From Acinetobacter seifertii (GTDB lineage Bacteria; Pseudomonadota; Gammaproteobacteria; Pseudomonadales; Moraxellaceae): a stretch of DNA of 64,000 nt. The DNA lies in NCBI RefSeq assembly GCF_000368065.1, contig NZ_KB851200.1:923204-987203 (forward strand), in the 5' to 3' direction. The notes under the pieces are model-generated. The model was not told the origin of the DNA and ran no database searches. It saw only the letters and a program-made list of their open reading frames with translations. The position numbers and the translations under genes are program-made. Of this stretch, positions 32,927-42,265 are shown one piece after another; the stretch's first letter is position 1, and each line of letters begins with the position of its first letter.

Positions 32927-35788
32927 TTATAAGTCTTGTTCAGAGAGCTGGCGTACAGCAGGGGCGCTATCACACAGTAAAGCTTGTTGCGCAAGTTTTT
33001 GAGCATCACTATAGCTCAGCGTACGAATTTGGGCTTTTACTAATGGAATGCTATTTGGCGACATACTCAGTTCGTCCACGCCCAATCCCATGAGAATAGG
33101 TACAGCTTTCGGATCTGCTGCAAGCTCACCACAGATCCCCACCCATTTGCCGTGTTTGTGGGCAGCCTTAACAGTTTGATCAATCAAGTTTAGAATACTT
33201 GGGTGTAACCCGTCTGCTTCTGCTGAGAGGATTGGGTGGCCTCTGTCAATCGCTAAAGTATATTGAGTTAGATCATTTGTTCCGATACTGAAAAAGTCGA
33301 CTTCTTGTGCAAGAATTGGTGCAAGTAAAGCAGCAGAAGGAACTTCAATCATAATGCCAACTTGTAAATTGTCACATGGATGTTGAGCTCTTACTTCATC
33401 AAGAATCGCTTTCGCAGCACGCCATTCTTCAACGCGCCCAATCATAGGGAACATAATTCGTAATGGACGATTATCCGATGCTTTTAATAAAGCAGTTAAT
33501 TGCTGTCTTAAAAGCTCAGGGCGTCTTAAAGTTAAACGAATTCCTCTTAATCCTAAGAATGGGTTCTCTTCCTCAGCAATTGGCAGATAAGGTAAGGGCT
33601 TGTCACCACCTACATCTAATGTACGTACTACAAGTGGGCGGCCAGCAAGTGCATCTAATACCACGCGGTAGTCTGCTTCTTGAACAGTTTCACTCGGTGC
33701 ACTGCTATGAGACATGAAAACCAGCTCTGTACGAAGTAATCCAATCGCTTCTGCACCACATTCTACTGCTTGTGCTGTTGCTTGAACTTTACCTAAATTT
33801 GCCGCAATTTCGATTTGGTGTTGATCTAAAGTAATAGCAGGTTCTTGGCTATGACGTTCGGCTTCTTCACGAATTTGACGCTGTTGCTCACGCTCTTGCT
33901 TAGCTTGTTCGATTTGAACTGTATCTGGATTTAAAACAAAAGTTCCCGTGTCACCATTAATGAGTAGGGTACTTTTCTGATCAATTTCCAAGACTTGTTC
34001 ACCAGCACCAACAATAGCTGGAATACCTAAAGCACGTGCCACAATTGCACTATGAGCACTTGCACCGCCTATAGCAGTCAAAATGCCTGCAACGCGGTCT
34101 TTGTTAAGACGAGCGACATCGCTTGGCCCAACATCATGCATAATTAAAATATACGGCTCTTTAGGCTCTTCAATAACCACTTCACCACATAGTTGTGTTA
34201 AAACACGGTCACCAATATCACGTAAGTCTGTTGCACGTTCAGCGAGTAAACGATCTGGTAATGCTTCCTGCGCTTTAGCTGCAGCCTCAATGTGCTCATG
34301 CCAAGCAGCTGGCGCTGATAGATTGTGGTTAATTTTTTGATAGACACCATTAATCAAATCAGGGTCATCAAGCATTTCTAAATGAGCTTGAAAGATTTGC
34401 TTAATTTCAGAAACATCGGATTTGGCAATAACTTGATGGATATTGTTTTTTACTGCATGTAATGCAATATCTAAATTTTCTTTTTCAGCTTTTACGCTTA
34501 ATCCCATACGCTCATATTGATAAACCTTTGGTTTAATCACATGTACTGGTCCAAAAGCCAAACCGCTCGATGCCGCGATTCCTGTGTTGTTGTTTCCTAG
34601 TATTTTTACGCTTGATGTAGATGGTTGTAAAGAAACCTGGTCGGATACTTGACTGGTTATTGCTATTGCCTCGACTTCTTCGCCTAAGCCTTGCTCTACT
34701 GCAAAAATCACTTTATTTAAAGCATCTACTGCATCGGTTTCTGGTTCTGCAATAAAACGTAGAGTTTGACCACGTTTACAACCTAAGGCTAAAAGACGAG
34801 TTAAACTTTTAGCGGAAACAAAGTTGCCATCATCTACAGCAACTTGGATGTCGCCTTGAAAAGTTTTGGTCAAATTGACTAAGTGCGTAGCTGGTCGAGC
34901 ATGTAAACCATGTGCATTTGCTAATACAACTGAACGTTGAGGCCAGTCTGGAATAACATCAGCCCCAATAATTTTGGCAATTTCGTTTGGAGTTTGGGTT
35001 TTATCTAGCTCTGCAACTTGTTCTGGGTTGAATAAAATATCAATTAAACGATTAAATCTTGCATTATCGAGCTGATCATTCGCTGCTATACAAACTAATG
35101 TATTTAGCTTTTTCCCATTTAGTTCTAAAACGTTTGATGGTTTAGTAATACTAATAGCAGGTTGTTGAACAAATTCATTGCTAGAAATAGACCAAATTTG
35201 ATCTTGTAATTGGATGGCTTGTTCTGGATTGAGTGAACTTAAGAAACCACATTTTACAAAATTATGTTTTTTTAGTGTCTGAGAAGCTGTCCAAAATAAG
35301 TCTTCGATATCTTGCGCATCAATTTCAGTTTGAATGAGATTTTCATGAAGTGCTAAAGATAGAGGCTGAGCTTGTAGTAATTCAATAATTTGTTCAGGTT
35401 TAGAAGCATTTTTTACTTGTTCACTCACATCATGCATTAATGCGCGAGTAAGAATTTGCAAAACTTGCAAATGTTCATCAGATTTTGCTGCAATAACGAC
35501 AGCTAAATAGATTTTATTTTCTCCATCCCAAATTACGCCTTCCGGAAAATGGGCTAAGCGAATACCTGTTTTTAAAATATATTCACGTGATTGGGGAGTA
35601 CCGTGGGGAATAGCAATACCTTGGCCTAAATAAGTCGCGCTTTGTTGTTCACGATTGATGAGTCCTGTTATATATTCAGGTGTAACTAACCCATCATTTT
35701 CTAATATATCTACTAGACACTTTAATGCATGTGTTTTATCAACAGCATGTTGATTCATATGAATATGTTGAGGCTCTAGTGCTAGCAT
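32927..35788 (-). CDS. fruB: Fused fructose PTS phosphotransferase EIIA-HPr-EI
   Basis: Single polypeptide of 953 residues that carries phosphate from PEP to FruA. The EIIA domain (about 1-145) has the active His in GQGIAIPHGTPQS (His62). A linker with a degenerate domain lies at about 150-270. HPr (about 285-370) has His in ANAHGLHARPATHLV. EI (about 395-940) has the phospho-His in GGASAHSAIVARALGIPAI, then RTLDVGGDKPLPYL and IGTNDLTQYTLAIDRGHP, and the C-terminal CGELAADP Cys. This fused arrangement is known from Pseudomonas FruB. ATG 35788 has AAGGA at good spacing. First gene of the operon; no FruR-like regulator adjoins. Confidence 0.95.
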   Translation of the reverse strand: MLALEPQHIHMNQHAVDKTHALKCLVDILENDGLVTPEYITGLINREQQSATYLGQGIAIPHGTPQSREYILKTGIRLAHFPEGVIWDGENKIYLAVVIAAKSDEHLQVLQILTRALMHDVSEQVKNASKPEQIIELLQAQPLSLALHENLIQTEIDAQDIEDLFWTASQTLKKHNFVKCGFLSSLNPEQAIQLQDQIWSISSNEFVQQPAISITKPSNVLELNGKKLNTLVCIAANDQLDNARFNRLIDILFNPEQVAELDKTQTPNEIAKIIGADVIPDWPQRSVVLANAHGLHARPATHLVNLTKTFQGDIQVAVDDGNFVSAKSLTRLLALGCKRGQTLRFIAEPETDAVDALNKVIFAVEQGLGEEVEAIAITSQVSDQVSLQPSTSSVKILGNNNTGIAASSGLAFGPVHVIKPKVYQYERMGLSVKAEKENLDIALHAVKNNIHQVIAKSDVSEIKQIFQAHLEMLDDPDLINGVYQKINHNLSAPAAWHEHIEAAAKAQEALPDRLLAERATDLRDIGDRVLTQLCGEVVIEEPKEPYILIMHDVGPSDVARLNKDRVAGILTAIGGASAHSAIVARALGIPAIVGAGEQVLEIDQKSTLLINGDTGTFVLNPDTVQIEQAKQEREQQRQIREEAERHSQEPAITLDQHQIEIAANLGKVQATAQAVECGAEAIGLLRTELVFMSHSSAPSETVQEADYRVVLDALAGRPLVVRTLDVGGDKPLPYLPIAEEENPFLGLRGIRLTLRRPELLRQQLTALLKASDNRPLRIMFPMIGRVEEWRAAKAILDEVRAQHPCDNLQVGIMIEVPSAALLAPILAQEVDFFSIGTNDLTQYTLAIDRGHPILSAEADGLHPSILNLIDQTVKAAHKHGKWVGICGELAADPKAVPILMGLGVDELSMSPNSIPLVKAQIRTLSYSDAQKLAQQALLCDSAPAVRQLSEQDL

Positions 35789-35835
35789 AATTATCCTTGA
35801 ACAATTTCTTTGGCTTTAGCTAAAACAGAAAAAAA

Positions 35836-35886
35836 GAAGCTGTATGCATTAAACAAGTATATTTACTTATTTTTGACAACAGCTTC
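35836..35886. promoter_or_regulatory. Inverted repeat in the fruB promoter region
   Basis: GAAGCTGT at 35836-35843 and its exact complement ACAGCTTC at 35879-35886, 35 bases apart, 48-98 bases upstream of fruB. Between them is a smaller symmetric element (AAGTA...TACTT). Could be two operator half-sites or the ends of a leader hairpin. Confidence 0.4.
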
Positions 35887-35963
35887 AGATGAATTACCTT
35901 AGCAGAACTTTAAATGTATATCGACGCATTTAAGTAAAAAGTAGTTCGTTTTTAATACAAAAA

Positions 35964-35994
35964 AACCTCTAAGTAGGATTACTGACTTAGAGGC
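35964..35994 (-). terminator. Terminator of the alpha/beta hydrolase gene
   Basis: CCTCTAAGT / ACTTAGAGG arms; on the minus strand the stem is followed by a run of seven T. Insulates fruB from the upstream gene. Confidence 0.88.
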
Positions 35995-36011
35995 GAAAAT
36001 AAAACTAGTGA

Positions 36012-36872
36012 TTAATGATTAATTTCTTGTTCTAAAATAGACCAAAGTTTTTGATGTGATTTTTTAAATAACAACATATGGCCAATTGATTTATATCCTA
36101 AATCTTTTGGATTAAGTTCAATCATTTTTTTATTTGCATTTGGATATAGACTTAATAATTCTTTTACATTGTATTTGGTTGCAATCTCATCGTCATCAGC
36201 CCAAATCGCAGTAATTGAACACTGAATTTCTGAATGAAAATCATGAAAAATAGTCTTGCCGATGGCATTTTTGACATATCCGGGATGGCTACAAAACTCT
36301 CGCCATTGTTGAGCAACTTTTTTAGGTAGGTTTTCTCCCATACCAATGAATTGAGTTGCGCCATAGCCTTTAACGAGATTAGAAATAGGGAAGATAAGAT
36401 TAAACATCACTGGCGCTAGAAACTTAGTTTTTCCTTTAAGACCTTTAATGTTTCCTGTTGAACATGCAACGGCTATAACTTTTGCGACTTTATTATAATT
36501 AGGCACGACTCCAAGTAATTGTCCGCCAGCACTGTGTCCAATAAGAATAACCTGTTCTGCTCCAGTTTTAATTAATAGAGCATCAATGGCAGCTGGTATA
36601 TCGAATATGCCCCAATCGGTAATGCTTGCGCTACTTTGCTTTAAAGTACCATGTAATGATTCACCAATTCCTCGGAAGTCAAAACTCAATACATCGTGGC
36701 CTTGTTGGCTTAACCATGCCGCAAAGGAGTGATAAAAGTTTTTAGTAATACCCGTTGCTGGACAAATAAGAATAGGGTGGTCAGCTTTCTTTTCTTGAGC
36801 AGGATAAAATTGTGCTGCAAGTTGATAGCCATCTCTACAGGTAATCCAAAAAGATTCAAAAGTCTTATCCAT
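36012..36872 (-). CDS. Alpha/beta hydrolase, substrate unknown
   Basis: 286 residues. Oxyanion region CPATGITKNFYHSFAAWLSQ, FDFRGIGESLHG, nucleophile elbow ILIGHSAGGQLLGVVPNY, later acidic residue in IWADDDEIATKYNV and the His probably in SIGHMLLFKKSHQ. No signal peptide. The pattern resembles the serine aminopeptidase/YheT-like hydrolases with a broad esterase-type function. A terminator follows, so it is a single gene, and its neighbours give no clue to the substrate. Confidence 0.8.
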   Translation of the reverse strand: MDKTFESFWITCRDGYQLAAQFYPAQEKKADHPILICPATGITKNFYHSFAAWLSQQGHDVLSFDFRGIGESLHGTLKQSSASITDWGIFDIPAAIDALLIKTGAEQVILIGHSAGGQLLGVVPNYNKVAKVIAVACSTGNIKGLKGKTKFLAPVMFNLIFPISNLVKGYGATQFIGMGENLPKKVAQQWREFCSHPGYVKNAIGKTIFHDFHSEIQCSITAIWADDDEIATKYNVKELLSLYPNANKKMIELNPKDLGYKSIGHMLLFKKSHQKLWSILEQEINH

Positions 36873-37009
36873 ATATTTAAAGCTAATTATTTAATCATTC
36901 ATCTTAATGTACATGAGTTCTGAAAAGGTACTTGATTAAAATGTGACTATAAAGTCAAGATTTATGTTATACAGCTCTTCAAATTTTAATAAAACGAATA
37001 AAGGAAATG

Positions 37010-37465
37010 ATGGAAATATCGAAAGCTATACAGTTGGCTATTGTCTTTAGCGGTGTCTTTTTATGGATAGGAATGTTAACAGGAGTATGGAAATATTGGC
37101 AAATTCGCCGTTCGGAATTAAGCCGTGCACATTATTATGTAGACATTGCACATAGAAGTAGTTTGCTTTATGCAGCTGCTACACTTACTTTGGCTGCATT
37201 AAGCTATTTCACGGTTTTAAGTGAAGATATAGCTCTATGGTGTGTATTGGCAAATATACTATTTTTTAGTTTCTCAATTTTAGTTTATATCATTCATGGT
37301 TTTTTGCAGGATACGAGCAATCAGTTTAAACAACCACATAGGTTAGGGCATTTAAGTTTACCGACATGGTTGATGACTTTAATGATGATTGCTTTAATTA
37401 TTACTGAGTTATTAGCCACTGCTATTTTACTAATGGGAACCATTCTATTATTTTTAGGTAAATAA
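37010..37465 (+). CDS. Uncharacterised four-span membrane protein
   Basis: 151 residues with four hydrophobic segments (about 8-28, 52-72, 80-100, 125-147). Between the first two is a conserved-looking hydrophilic piece WQIRRSELSRAHYYVDIAHR, and QFKQPHRLGHLSLPTWLMTL precedes the last. I do not recognise the family. ATG 37010 was preferred to the adjacent 37007 because AAAGGA lies at better spacing. It is divergent from the hydrolase and followed by a strong terminator. Confidence 0.65.
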   Translation: MEISKAIQLAIVFSGVFLWIGMLTGVWKYWQIRRSELSRAHYYVDIAHRSSLLYAAATLTLAALSYFTVLSEDIALWCVLANILFFSFSILVYIIHGFLQDTSNQFKQPHRLGHLSLPTWLMTLMMIALIITELLATAILLMGTILLFLGK

Positions 37466-37494
37466 AAAATGGATGATCGCTCATCCATTTTTTA
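37464..37494. terminator. Bidirectional terminator
   Basis: AAAAAATGGATGA, TCGC loop, TCATCCATTTTTT, overlapping the stop of the plus-strand membrane protein and 9 bases before the end of the minus-strand gene. Confidence 0.95.
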
Positions 37495-37502
37495 AAATTC
37501 TA

Positions 37503-37748
37503 TTATTTCTGTCGACTCATTCGTCTTTTAGCTAATTTTCGCATTTTGTGATCGACAAAGGCCCATACACAAAATACAAAAGAAACAACCATGGCGTATA
37601 CAAAGTACTCGGGTTTCAGATTCCCTTTAATCATACCTTGAAACAGTAAAGTGAGCATAAGAGCAAGCGTGGTTACTCCATACACAACTGAATCTTTACT
37701 GTTCAGAGTGTTAATGAAGACTTGTTTGTTGAAATGTAATGATAACAT
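37503..37748 (-). CDS. Uncharacterised two-span small membrane protein
   Basis: 81 residues: MLSLHFNKQVFINTLNSKDS, two hydrophobic segments (about 22-40 and 48-68), then a basic tail KMRKLAKRRMSRQK. The start at 37748 was chosen for AGGAGG seven bases ahead; other ATGs at 37754 and 37781 overlap or precede that site. The positive-inside tail puts the C terminus in the cytosol. Family not recognised. Confidence 0.6.
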   Translation of the reverse strand: MLSLHFNKQVFINTLNSKDSVVYGVTTLALMLTLLFQGMIKGNLKPEYFVYAMVVSFVFCVWAFVDHKMRKLAKRRMSRQK

Positions 37749-37950
37749 CTCCATCCCTCCTTGTGGTTGCGCTAAAACCAAATGTTTTAGTCAAGAATAA
37801 GTTTAATGTTGTACTTGTATTTTTAGCTTAATTCAATAGTCAATTGAAAATTTTTTGAACAGTTTTATGAAAACCTCTATATTTATAAATAGTTAAGGTA
37901 TAAGAAAGGTAAATATTAAATATTTTTGTATAAAATACTTAATATTTTAG

Positions 37951-37994
37951 AAAAGAGAAATTTTTAGGTGAAAAGTAAAATAATTTCTCTTTTC
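37951..37994 (-). terminator. Probable terminator of the GlcG/HbpS gene
   Basis: AAAAGAGAAATT and AATTTCTCTTTT arms around a 20-base loop, 13 bases beyond the stop of the minus-strand gene. The long loop makes this weaker than others here. Confidence 0.5.
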
Positions 37995-38006
37995 TTTAAA
38001 TTTACT

Positions 38007-38426
38007 TTAGTTGCTTTGTTTCTTTAAAAACACATCAATTGCGTGTTGTGCAATTTCAGCATCTTCAAAAGATTGGACACCAGAAACACCAATTGCGCCT
38101 AAAATCTGGCCTTCATAAATAATCGCTTTTCCGCCTTCTAGCATACCTTTAGCACTTGGCAGACTTAAGAAACCAAGACGGCCATTTTGAAGAAGTTCTT
38201 CGTAAAATTTTGAAGGGCGGCCGCTCATTGATGAGCATTTAGCTTTTTCTAGACAGATATGTGTACTGAGAGGAGAAGCGCCATCTAGACGTTTCATAAG
38301 TAATAAAGAACTTGTTTCATCAACAATAGCGATACTAACTTTAAAGTTATGTTCTATTGCATATTTTTGAGCTTCTTCCATTAAAAACTCTGCATCTGCT
38401 AATGTCAGATAATATTTACTTTTCAT
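38007..38426 (-). CDS. GlcG/HbpS-family (heme-binding) protein
   Basis: 139 residues, one domain of the DUF336/GlcG-HbpS fold: LTLADAEFLMEEAQKYAIEH, then VSIAIVDETSSLLLMKRLDG, SAKGMLEGGKAIIYEGQILG and IGVSGVQSFEDAEIAQHAID. Members bind heme or small ligands, or sit near oxidoreductases; function here is unknown. No signal peptide, so cytosolic. Single gene upstream of which lies brnQ on the same strand, with a 190-base gap. Confidence 0.8.
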   Translation of the reverse strand: MKSKYYLTLADAEFLMEEAQKYAIEHNFKVSIAIVDETSSLLLMKRLDGASPLSTHICLEKAKCSSMSGRPSKFYEELLQNGRLGFLSLPSAKGMLEGGKAIIYEGQILGAIGVSGVQSFEDAEIAQHAIDVFLKKQSN

Positions 38427-38617
38427 TTATGCTCTTCTTTCCTGAGTAAGCTAAAAATTATTTTAGTGTAATATTACAGTAAAAATTAATTATATCTATA
38501 GTTGAATTGTCATCAAATACTGGTGTTTGAAATAAAATGCTGGTTGGGTAAACGCAGCATTTTATTCGATATATAAAATCATGTTTGGGTAAAACTCGAT
38601 TTCAAAAAAACACCAGA

Positions 38618-39919
38618 TTAAATGTTTTTATGTTTAACTTTGTCGATAAGGGTTGTTACTGCAAGAACAATTAAAGCTGGGATCAGCCATGCTAGGTTTT
38701 GTTCATTTAATGGTAAATGCTGAAGGAACGTAGGAAGATTATCCCCAAAACCTGCAACTTTAAGCCCATCGATGATTCCGAAAATGAAAGCAATACTTGT
38801 TACTGAACCGACAATAAAAGACGGTTTATGCCAAAATTTCCAGAAGAAGCTAAGCATAATCACCACAATAGCAGGTGGATAAATTGCACTTAAAACTGGA
38901 ACAGATACGGCAATCAGTTTGGTCAATCCAAGATTAGAAATAATGAAAGAGAAACCAACCAGAATGAAAACTAAAAGCTTATAAGGTAACTTGGTCAATT
39001 GGGCAAAATATTCACCACATGCACAAGTTAAACCAATTGCAGTCACCATACATGCTAAGAAAATGAGGCCAGTTAGGAATAATGAACCCATATTACCAAA
39101 AGCATGTTGAACATAGGCATGTAAGATTACAGCACCATTTGCTGCATTTGGTGCAACTTCGTGGCTACCCAAACCTAATTTAAATAAGCTTAAGTAAACT
39201 AAAGTAAGACCAACACCTGAAATAAGGCTAGCAATAATGGCATATTTGGTTACTAGTTTGTTATCGGTAACGCCACGCGAGTAAATTGCTTGAATAATTA
39301 CAATACCAAATACTAAAGCGCCTAAAGTATCCATCGTCAAATAACCATTTACGAAACCTTCTGAAACAGGTGAGTTCACGTAATGATTGATTGGAGCAGG
39401 AACATAGCCCGAAGGAATCATAACCGCTGCAATTCCTAAAATTGCGAGAGCAATAATTTTTAGGGGAGCGAGTACATGTCCAACAGTATCTAAAAGCTTG
39501 TTTGGATATAACGAAACTACAGTTACAAAGGAAAAATAGATTGCGCTATAGATTAAAAGGCTACTACTTGATGTTCCAAAATATGATGAAAAACCGATTT
39601 CATATGAAACAGTTGCAGTACGTGGAGTGGCAAATAAAGGACCTACTGACAAATAACAAACAACAGTTAAAATCAGACTTGCTATTCGGCCTAAAGGAGA
39701 ACTAATAATTTCAATGGAACCCTGCATGCGAGAGAGTGCCATAATCGTAATGACAGGTAGGCCAACTGCGGTAATCAAAAATCCTATGGCTGCCAACCAT
39801 ACATGATCACCTGCTTGTTGAGCGACAATGGGAGGAAAGATAATATTGCCAGCTCCAATAAAGAGCGCAAAGGTCATAAAACCTAAAGCAATAATATCTC
39901 CAGTACGAAGTTGTTGCAT
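38618..39919 (-). CDS. brnQ: Branched-chain amino acid carrier BrnQ
   Basis: Sodium-coupled importer of Leu, Ile and Val in the inner membrane, 433 residues, about 12 spans. Family N terminus ALGFMTFALFIGAGNIIFPP, followed by GDHVWLAAIGFLITAVGLPV. Also typical are GPLFATPRTATVSYEIGF and LGALVFGIVIIQAI. There is no strong ribosome site ahead of the ATG. Transcribed alone. Confidence 0.93.
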   Translation of the reverse strand: MQQLRTGDIIALGFMTFALFIGAGNIIFPPIVAQQAGDHVWLAAIGFLITAVGLPVITIMALSRMQGSIEIISSPLGRIASLILTVVCYLSVGPLFATPRTATVSYEIGFSSYFGTSSSSLLIYSAIYFSFVTVVSLYPNKLLDTVGHVLAPLKIIALAILGIAAVMIPSGYVPAPINHYVNSPVSEGFVNGYLTMDTLGALVFGIVIIQAIYSRGVTDNKLVTKYAIIASLISGVGLTLVYLSLFKLGLGSHEVAPNAANGAVILHAYVQHAFGNMGSLFLTGLIFLACMVTAIGLTCACGEYFAQLTKLPYKLLVFILVGFSFIISNLGLTKLIAVSVPVLSAIYPPAIVVIMLSFFWKFWHKPSFIVGSVTSIAFIFGIIDGLKVAGFGDNLPTFLQHLPLNEQNLAWLIPALIVLAVTTLIDKVKHKNI

Positions 39920-40271
39920 AAATCAAATTTAACAAAAAAGAAAGAATTTTAGAGCAAACGAGAGCATGATCAAGCGCTATTTTATGTGAAAAAGCTTTTT
40001 TTCCGACCTTATAAATCATTCAGAGATATGAAAAATATCAAGTGGTTAAGTTATGTAGTTGAAAAACCTTTGAAAGAAATAAAGAAAAGATTTTTTAGAT
40101 CTGACTTTTTAAGAAAATTATGTAAAAATAAAAATATCAATTTCTATTATGAATGTTGAATATTTGGGCATTTACAGCTTCCTGCCTACTCTACATCCGT
40201 TCTAAAATATTCGAAATTAACTTACATTTTTGTAGACATGGTAAAAGCAATGTCTACGAGGATAAAATTGA
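39920..40271. other. Intergenic region upstream of map, with a hairpin
   Basis: Divergent spacer between brnQ and map. It holds GTAGACAT/ATGTCTAC at 40232-40239 and 40250-40257, an eight-base perfect stem ending one base before the GAGG ribosome site of map. A 43-codon ORF at 40028-40159 has no good start signal. The rest is AT-rich. Confidence 0.55.
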
Positions 40272-41066
40272 ATGAGAGCTTCTACTGTTACAATTAAAAC
40301 CGAACAAGACCTGGAAAAATTGCGGATTTCTGGCCGTTTGGCTGCACAAGTTTTAGAAATGATAGGTGAGTATATTAAACCCGGTGTAACAACCGAATAT
40401 TTAGATAATATTTGTAATGATTACATCGTAAATACCTTAAAAGTGATTCCTGCCAATGTGGGTTACCACGGTTTCACAAAAACAATATGTACCTCAGTTA
40501 ACGAGGTGGTTTGTCATGGTATTCCTTCACCAAATAAAATTTTAAAAGATGGTGACATTATTAATATTGATGTAGCGATTATTAAAGATGGCTACTTTGG
40601 TGATACAAGCCGTATGTATTATGTGGGCAATGTCAATCCACATGCAAAAAAACTAGTTGAAACAACTTATGAGGCAATGGTTGCCGGTATCCACACAGTT
40701 AAACCTGGGGCGACTTTAGGTGATATTGGTTACGCTATTCAATCCGTTGCTCATCGCGAAGGGTATAGCATTGTTCGTGAATATTGTGGGCATGGGATTG
40801 GTAAAGTCTATCATGAGCAGCCTAATATTCTGCATTATGGGCAACGTGGACAAGGATTAGTTTTGAAGAAAGGTATGGTCTTTACGATTGAACCTATGGT
40901 GAATGCAGGGAAACCTCAAGTTAAAGAATTAAACGATGGTTGGACGGTTATTACTCAAGATCTTTCTTTATCTGCCCAATGGGAACATATGGTCGCTGTT
41001 ACAGATACAGGTTTTGAATTGTTGACACCGTGGCCAGAAGGTGTGGGAAGCTATCCGAAAATTTAA
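40272..41066 (+). CDS. map: Type I methionine aminopeptidase
   Basis: Removes the N-terminal Met from new proteins. Pita-bread fold, 264 residues. The metal ligands are visible in order: Asp in INIDVAIIKDGYFGDTSRMY (two Asp), His in GHGIGKVYHEQPNI, Glu in FTIEPMVNAG and Glu in QWEHMVAVT. A conserved substrate His lies in VCHGIPSPNKIL. Translation begins 10 bases after GAGG, which adjoins the hairpin at 40232-40257. Not next to rpsB, so this may be one of two map genes in the genome. Confidence 0.95.
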   Translation: MRASTVTIKTEQDLEKLRISGRLAAQVLEMIGEYIKPGVTTEYLDNICNDYIVNTLKVIPANVGYHGFTKTICTSVNEVVCHGIPSPNKILKDGDIINIDVAIIKDGYFGDTSRMYYVGNVNPHAKKLVETTYEAMVAGIHTVKPGATLGDIGYAIQSVAHREGYSIVREYCGHGIGKVYHEQPNILHYGQRGQGLVLKKGMVFTIEPMVNAGKPQVKELNDGWTVITQDLSLSAQWEHMVAVTDTGFELLTPWPEGVGSYPKI

Positions 41067-41078
41067 TCGCTAAAAGTA

Positions 41079-41110
41079 TAAAAAGTTCGATGTCTCATCG
41101 AACTTTTTTA
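41079..41110. terminator. Terminator between map and the LysR gene
   Basis: AAAAGTTCGATG, TCTC, ATCGAACTTTTTT hairpin, usable in both directions. Confidence 0.93.
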
Positions 41111-41123
41111 TTTTTTAATATTA

Positions 41124-42023
41124 TCAATGCTCAGAAAGATGCTCTACCAAATAGTCAATGAATACGCGTACCGCTGGAAGCAATCCTCTACGAGACGGAT
41201 AAACTGCATGAAATATACCATGAGCAGCTTTCCAGTCTGGCAAAATTTGTACAAGCTGGCCGGATTTCACAAAATCTTCAGCAGCTGTTTCTGGTAATAA
41301 GGCAATACCGCAATTTTGACTTGCAAGTTGGGCAAGCATATAAAGGTTGGTTCCCATTACAGTTGGACTGACTTTGACTTTTTTCAATTGGTTGTCTGGT
41401 CCATGTAAAGTGAATTGTTGATCTAAATGCTCTTCAGATAGGCTTAAAATACGATGCTCACTCAATTGTTCTGGTGTCTTGATATTGCCAAATTCATTTA
41501 AATAAGCCTGACTTGCAAATAGACTCTGCTCTATAAGTGAAAATTGCCTTAACACTAAGCTTGGATCATCATCTAATTTAGATCTGACACGTAAAGCAAC
41601 ATCAATACCTTCATTAATAACATCAACTCGGCGGTTACTTACGATAAGTTGTAAGCGTATTTCAGGATATTTTTTTAAAAATGCCGGCAAAATTTTAGGG
41701 AGTTGGTTTTGGGCAATATCTACAGGAACACTTACTTTGACCACACCTCTAGGTTGAATACTTAAGTGGTCGACTAGATCATGAGCAGCTTGAGCAGCAT
41801 TCATCATGACTTGAGCATGTCTATAGATATCCATACCAATATCAGTAACGGCGAAATGGCGTGAGCTGCGCTGTATTAACCGGACTCCTAAATTTTCTTC
41901 TAAATTATAAACACGACGACTTAATTTTGATTTTGGGATGTCAGTAACACGTTCAGCGGCGCTAAATCCACCATGCTCAACAACAAGGGCAAAACAATAA
42001 AAATCATCAAGATCGGTGAGCAT
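41124..42023 (-). CDS. LysR-family transcriptional regulator
   Basis: 299 residues. N-terminal winged helix: FYCFALVVEHGGFSAAERVT, then IPKSKLSRRVYNLEENLGVR. The effector-binding domain covers about residues 90-295 and includes VSVPVDIAQNQLPKILPAFL and VALRVRSKLDDDPSLVLRQF. It belongs to the large CrgA/YafC-like branch. Neighbouring genes are convergent or far away, so no target can be assigned; no partner enzyme is divergent at short range. Confidence 0.9.
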   Translation of the reverse strand: MLTDLDDFYCFALVVEHGGFSAAERVTDIPKSKLSRRVYNLEENLGVRLIQRSSRHFAVTDIGMDIYRHAQVMMNAAQAAHDLVDHLSIQPRGVVKVSVPVDIAQNQLPKILPAFLKKYPEIRLQLIVSNRRVDVINEGIDVALRVRSKLDDDPSLVLRQFSLIEQSLFASQAYLNEFGNIKTPEQLSEHRILSLSEEHLDQQFTLHGPDNQLKKVKVSPTVMGTNLYMLAQLASQNCGIALLPETAAEDFVKSGQLVQILPDWKAAHGIFHAVYPSRRGLLPAVRVFIDYLVEHLSEH

Positions 42024-42265
42024 TAAAATATCCTATTTATGCAACACTAAAGATTTTACATTATTATTTTTGCAACGATAAAGTTTGATTTTAATTTTTT
42101 GTAAAAAGTATATAAAAAGGACTCGAAAAGCAAATTTAGATGGTTTGAAATGCAAATGTAATGACATTGAAATTGTTTTGTGTGTCGTTTTTCGAATTAA
42201 AAATCAAATATGGTGTTCATACGTTATTTTTCATAAAATATATTTTTATCAAATTTTTTTAAAGT

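Noticed and set aside
40028..40159. 43-codon basic ORF between brnQ and map
   Set aside because: No convincing ribosome site, promoter or terminator, and it lies in AT-rich DNA where such frames occur by chance.
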